Shown here: in pieces, positions 60,121 through 64,000 of the stretch
How positions within the stretch are numbered: position 1 is the first letter of the stretch
How the letters are laid out: each line of letters begins with the position of its first letter
Assembly: GCA_023421795.1 (NCBI GenBank)
Contig: JAEZSO010000002.1
Location: forward strand, 186,001-250,000
Reading direction: 5' to 3'
From: Cyanobacteria bacterium OH_PDB_230
GTDB taxonomy: Bacteria > Cyanobacteriota > Vampirovibrionia > Gastranaerophilales > Gastranaerophilaceae
Length of the DNA: 64,000 nt
Made by a program: the position numbers and the translations under genes
Notes under the pieces: generated by a model
What the model saw: only the letters and a program-made list of their open reading frames with translations
Database searches by the model: none
What the model was told of the DNA's origin: nothing

Positions 60121-62433
60121 ATGTTTGAAAAAGAAAAACTAACTTTATCTGATTTAATTGATATCCAATTTCTGCAAGAATTTCAGGATATCTTCGCAAA
60201 TTCTATGGGCCTTGCAAGTCTTACAATTGATAGCAGTGGACCTGTGACCAAGCCGAGCAATTTCACGCGGTTTTGCATGAAATATGCAAGAGGCACGATA
60301 GAAGGTGCAAGTAAATGTAACGCCTGCGATATTAAGTGGGGCAGGATGGTTGCAGAAACAGGAGAGCCTACTATTTATTGTTGTCATAACGGCTTAACTG
60401 ACTTTGCTGTTCCGATTATGGTAGAGGGTAATCATTTGGCTACTATTTTGGGTGGGCAGGTTTTTACCAAAGAATTGACGGATGAAGAGTGTCAGTTGCT
60501 TTTGGCTCAAGTAGGGGTTGATAGCCCCGAAGCGCTTCAGTACTTAAAAGAAATAGCAGTTATACCTTTAGAAAAAGTAAAATCCGCAGCATATCTTTTG
60601 CATAAGGTTGCAAATGCAATATCAGAAATCGGACATAAAAACTTAAAACTTATAAAGAAAAACAAAAGAGAACAACTTTATAGAGAAATTATGAAGACTA
60701 TAAGATGTTCTTTAGATATAGATGAAACTAAAAAACAGATTGTTGATATTATTGGCAAAACATTCAATGCGGACAGATGTTATTTGGTTGAATACGAAAA
60801 AGAGTTTGACAGGTTTAAGCCTATAAAAGACGAATATTTGTCTGCTGATAGCGTCTCAAGCACTATAGGAACTGATGTAGATGTTGAAATTCCTTATCTT
60901 GCTAATGTGGCCAGAATAGGGCAAATTATAGTTTTTCATAGCAATGAATTTTCACTTGATATTCAAGATCCGGATTTGTTGCAAACAATGAAAAGTGTAA
61001 AAAAATATGGAGTCAAATCTGCTGTCGGCCTGCCGTTATTTCATAACGGAGAAATAGTTGGAGGACTGTCAATTCAACATGTTTTAAAGGATCATGATAT
61101 TTCTGAAGAAGATATAGAACTTCTTAAAATGGTTGCAGAGCAAATCTCCATAGGATTGTATCAGGCAAAATTATATAACTTGACCAGGATTCAAGCAGAA
61201 AGAGAAAAAATAAACAGACAGGCTGTGGAAGTTCTAAGCAGCACACTTGATAAAACCAAAATAAAAACCTTATTTGTGAATAGTGTCGGCGAATATTTTA
61301 ATGCTGATAGGGTTTTGTTTTGTGAATACGATAAGCTAAATAAAAAATTTATGCCTGCAGATGAAATTTCGGAATATTTGTCTGATAAAAACGAGTTTAG
61401 TTTTGTCGGGTATGAATGGACGAAAGATTCTTTGTCAGATTTCGTGCAGCCTTTGATAAACAGGGAAGAAGTTAATATTGTAAATTGGGAAGAGTATGTA
61501 GAGACAAGTGAGAAAAGATGCGGCTTTGTAGAGGAATTTATGGAGGCCAACATAAAATCCACTTATAATATACCGGTAGTCTACAAAGATAATCTTTTAG
61601 GCTTTTTTGCTCTGGATTTTACCAGAGAAGCAAAAGAGCTTTCAGATGACGATATGGCCTTTCTGAGAAACATTGCACATCAGATGGCCAACGGGTTATT
61701 TCATTCAAACTTATATATCAGTGTAGAAGAGGCTTCAAGAAAAAAAGGTGAATTTATTGCAAATATGTCGCATGAAATCAAGACACCTTTGAATATAATT
61801 ATAGGTTTTTCTGAAGTCCTTTCTGAGGTTGAGTTTGAGCGCTCAAGACAAGTCGAATATCTCAATAATATAAAAAACAGCGGCAAGCATCTTTTAAATT
61901 TGACAAATGACATAATAGATATTTCAAAAATAGAAGCAGGCAATTTAAAGCTGGAGTACTCTTTAATCGATTCTGAAGCTTTAATCAGAGGCTTGGTAAA
62001 ATCAATGCAGCTTATAGTATCCAATAAAAATATCAACGTCGAGCTGAATCTGGAGAAGGTCTTCATAAATGCTGACAACAAGATGCTGACTCAGATTTTG
62101 TACAATCTTTTAAACAATGCAATAAAATTCACACGTGATGGCGGAAACATAAAGATAACTTCCGAATTGCAAAACGGCAACCTCGCCGTATCTGTTCAAG
62201 ACGATGGAATCGGCATAGACCCTGAACACCATGGAATAATCTTTGATATATTTAAACAAGTGGATTCTTCTCTTGCCAAAAGGCATCAAGGTGCGGGATT
62301 GGGCCTGGCTATCACTAAAAAGCTTATTGAACTGCATCAAGGTTCCATATATGTCGATTCTGCCAAAGATTGCGGTTCAAAATTTTGGTTTGTTATCCCG
62401 GGAGCCCTAAATAATTGCCCTGTTAGCCAGTAA
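60121..62433 (+). CDS. PocR-GAF-GAF sensor histidine kinase
   Basis: 770 residues, soluble. PocR domain at 1-185 (FCMKYARG, SKCNAC, CCHNGLTDF), two GAF modules beginning near 197 and 374, and a complete kinase: H-box NMSHEIKTPLNII with His551, N box LYNLLNNAIKFT, G1 VQDDGIGID, F IFDIFKQVD and G2 HQGAGLGLAI. The first GAF matches module 2 and the second module 11 of the giant upstream protein, and the PocR domains also match. It starts 166 bp after that gene. No response regulator is adjacent. The likely ligand is a small organic molecule, as for PocR domains in general; this is inference. Confidence 0.93.
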   Translation: MFEKEKLTLSDLIDIQFLQEFQDIFANSMGLASLTIDSSGPVTKPSNFTRFCMKYARGTIEGASKCNACDIKWGRMVAETGEPTIYCCHNGLTDFAVPIMVEGNHLATILGGQVFTKELTDEECQLLLAQVGVDSPEALQYLKEIAVIPLEKVKSAAYLLHKVANAISEIGHKNLKLIKKNKREQLYREIMKTIRCSLDIDETKKQIVDIIGKTFNADRCYLVEYEKEFDRFKPIKDEYLSADSVSSTIGTDVDVEIPYLANVARIGQIIVFHSNEFSLDIQDPDLLQTMKSVKKYGVKSAVGLPLFHNGEIVGGLSIQHVLKDHDISEEDIELLKMVAEQISIGLYQAKLYNLTRIQAEREKINRQAVEVLSSTLDKTKIKTLFVNSVGEYFNADRVLFCEYDKLNKKFMPADEISEYLSDKNEFSFVGYEWTKDSLSDFVQPLINREEVNIVNWEEYVETSEKRCGFVEEFMEANIKSTYNIPVVYKDNLLGFFALDFTREAKELSDDDMAFLRNIAHQMANGLFHSNLYISVEEASRKKGEFIANMSHEIKTPLNIIIGFSEVLSEVEFERSRQVEYLNNIKNSGKHLLNLTNDIIDISKIEAGNLKLEYSLIDSEALIRGLVKSMQLIVSNKNINVELNLEKVFINADNKMLTQILYNLLNNAIKFTRDGGNIKITSELQNGNLAVSVQDDGIGIDPEHHGIIFDIFKQVDSSLAKRHQGAGLGLAITKKLIELHQGSIYVDSAKDCGSKFWFVIPGALNNCPVSQ

Positions 62434-62550
62434 AATGATATTTCTTTCTGTTGTTCAGGCAAAAGATTAATGCAGAAAATATCCTTCTACAAATAAAAAG
62501 CCTGATTGTTTTGGAGAATGATTTATAGGAAGCAAATGCTGTGTTTTGTT

Positions 62551-62931
62551 TTATTTCTTTTTCGCTATAGCTTCAATTTCAATTTTGGCTCCTAAAGGCA
62601 AGCTAGCCACTCCAATAGCCGTTCTGGCCGGATATGGCGAACTGAAATATTGCGCGTATACCTCATTTACCGCTATATAATCGTTCATGTCGCTCATATA
62701 GATTGTTGTTTTGACTATTTCGTTTTGGGTAATTCCTGCCGCCTCAAGGACTGATGAAAGGTTTTGCAAGCATTGTTTTGCTTGAATTTTTATGTCCCCT
62801 TCAACCAGTTCACATTCTCCCGGGCGGACGGGGATTTGCCCTGAAAAGAAAATAAAATCACCTGCTTCAACTGCTGGAGAATAAGGTCCAACTATAACAG
62901 CTCCTTCAGGCGCATAGGTTTTTTTATTCAT
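62551..62931 (-). CDS. ridA: RidA family protein (2-iminobutanoate/2-iminopropanoate deaminase)
   Basis: Hydrolyses reactive enamine/imine products of PLP enzymes. 126 residues: AVIVGPYSPAVEAGDFIFFSGQIP (given in part), TTIYMSDMNDYIAVNEVY, YPARTAIGVASLPLGAKIEIEAIA with the active-site arginine in PARTA. Length and signature are typical. It stands between the sensor kinase and the exporter, and the next gene to the right is transcribed in the same direction 99 bp upstream. Confidence 0.94.
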   Translation of the reverse strand: MNKKTYAPEGAVIVGPYSPAVEAGDFIFFSGQIPVRPGECELVEGDIKIQAKQCLQNLSSVLEAAGITQNEIVKTTIYMSDMNDYIAVNEVYAQYFSSPYPARTAIGVASLPLGAKIEIEAIAKKK

Positions 62932-63030
62932 AATTTCTCCTTTTTATCAAACAAAACAAACTATAACAAAAAACCGAGAATAATAAAATTATATTTTCAG
63001 ATAATCTTCTTGTTTAATGATTTTGAATCC

Positions 63031-64000
63031 TTAATTAACGGCAGGAGTTTCTACTTTTGAAGGAACACTTTCAGGCATTATATTAAAATATTTCAGATGG
63101 CTGCCGAAAAATAGAGCCGCAGTTATCATCGTCAATCCGCATAGAAGAAGAGTGTAAGGCACTCCTATCTTATTTGCCACCAGACCGCCTAAAAGCCCCC
63201 CGATGGGTGTCGTCCCTACAAAAGCCATTGTGTATAGGCTCATTACTCTTCCTCTTTTGTCATCGTCAACAAAATACTGGAGCAAAGTATTGCAGGCGGC
63301 AATTGTCACTACCATTCCAAACCCCATAATGAACAGGATTATTGTGGAAAGCAGTATTCCTTTTGAGAAGTATAGTGCGGACATTCCTATTCCAAATACC
63401 ATAGATGCAACATATATGTATTTTTCTAATCCCGAGGCTGTTTTTTTTGATGCCAGATATAAAGCTCCAACCAAAGCTCCGGCTCCAGAGGAACTCATTA
63501 AAATCCCTAATGTCTGGGCGTCTCCGTGAAGGATTTCTTTTGCGAATATAGGCATCAAAACAGGATATGACATGCAAATCAGGCAGGTTATCGATAGATA
63601 TATCAATATAATCCTTATGGGAAGGAGTTTGTAGGAATATTTTATTCCTTCTTTTATTTCGTGCATAAAGTTTAATGCGGTTTCTTTTTTTATTGTTTTA
63701 CTTTTTATCTTCATGGCTAAAAGGGCAGCTATAACAGCGACATAGCTGAAAGAATTGATTAAAAAACATATCCCCTCATTAAAACTCGCTATCAAAATTC
63801 CTGCTACAGCCGGGCCGATAAGCCTTGCCAGATTGAAACTAGAAGAATTTAGCGAAATAGCGTTTCCTATATCCTTGCTGTCATCTACCAGATCAACCAC
63901 GAAAGCTTGCCTTAAAGGCATATCAATCGCGCCGGTTACCCCTATCAACATGCCTATCGCGATTATATGCCATATGTTTATATTGCCCGATATAGTGAGT
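63031..64000 (-). CDS. MFS exporter of the EntS type, partial (N-terminal part outside window)
   Basis: The last 323 or so residues are in the window; the frame stays open to the right edge, so the N-terminal helices are missing. About nine hydrophobic helices. AIDMPLRQAFVVDLVDDSKD is the conserved segment of the MFS_3 (EntS-like) group, followed by NAISLNSSSFNLARLIGPAVAG and the second-half FGIGMSALYFSKG and DDDKRGRVMSLYTMAFVGTTPIG. Such carriers export siderophores, drugs or other small molecules; the substrate here is unknown. Confidence 0.9.
   Translation of the reverse strand, partial: LTISGNINIWHIIAIGMLIGVTGAIDMPLRQAFVVDLVDDSKDIGNAISLNSSSFNLARLIGPAVAGILIASFNEGICFLINSFSYVAVIAALLAMKIKSKTIKKETALNFMHEIKEGIKYSYKLLPIRIILIYLSITCLICMSYPVLMPIFAKEILHGDAQTLGILMSSSGAGALVGALYLASKKTASGLEKYIYVASMVFGIGMSALYFSKGILLSTIILFIMGFGMVVTIAACNTLLQYFVDDDKRGRVMSLYTMAFVGTTPIGGLLGGLVANKIGVPYTLLLCGLTMITAALFFGSHLKYFNIMPESVPSKVETPAVN

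Noticed and set aside
61191..62081. Two 120-codon minus-strand ORFs inside the PocR-GAF kinase gene
   Set aside because: Antisense to GAF and kinase motifs and serine/leucine-rich without domain pattern.

Overview
The window is AT-rich DNA (mid-30s percent GC by eye) from a flagellated bacterium with dense, tightly spaced genes. The gene content (flagellar cluster, MurT, HD-GYP and GGDEF proteins, PocR-GAF kinases, several small lineage-specific proteins with a V-x-F or F-x-G motif near the N-terminus) is most like the non-photosynthetic cyanobacterial sister group Melainabacteria/Gastranaerophilales. That placement is an inference from general resemblance, not from a search. No tRNA, rRNA, CRISPR array, insertion sequence or phage gene was seen.

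Left end (1-6060): the tail of the ribosomal cluster reads leftwards as infA-rpmJ-rpsM-rpsK-rpsD-rpoA, with rpoA cut by the window edge. A membrane-anchored SGNH-like hydrolase, a GNAT-like protein and purB follow.

Metabolic and housekeeping block (6100-22300): an isopropylmalate-synthase-family gene overlaps bioA. Then come a FliK-like protein, radA, a DegT-type sugar aminotransferase, a candidate small RNA, two tandem thymidylate-kinase-like genes, and a run malQ-queD-uppP-pnp. In the opposite direction lie a zinc-ribbon protein, trmFO and an HD-GYP phosphodiesterase.

Signalling and motility block (22400-34140): a CpaE-like ATPase overlaps a CpaF-like protein that has lost its Walker A motif. 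A NarL-type response regulator and a soluble histidine kinase then lead directly into flgB-flgC-fliE-fliF-fliG-fliH-fliI, the core of the flagellar basal body, MS ring, switch and export ATPase. The layout suggests the two-component pair controls flagellar assembly.

Mixed block (34200-52250): coaD with a coiled-coil protein, murT (no gatD beside it), a GAF-GGDEF diguanylate cyclase, ribD, mutS, a second SGNH-like paralogue, a family-39-like membrane glycosyltransferase overlapping rimO, a PAS histidine kinase, an MsrA-MsrB fusion and an iron-type alcohol dehydrogenase followed by a 53-codon ORF.

Right end (52430-64000): the most striking feature is a 2506-residue sensor made of a PocR domain, eleven GAF-like modules with one PAS inserted, and a histidine-kinase module. 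That module lacks the phospho-acceptor histidine and parts of the ATP-binding boxes. Immediately downstream is a 770-residue relative (PocR, two GAF, kinase) whose kinase motifs are intact. Its two GAF modules match modules 2 and 11 of the giant, as if the giant arose by internal expansion. I regard this pair as the best candidate for an undescribed signalling system here. A RidA protein and a truncated MFS exporter close the window.
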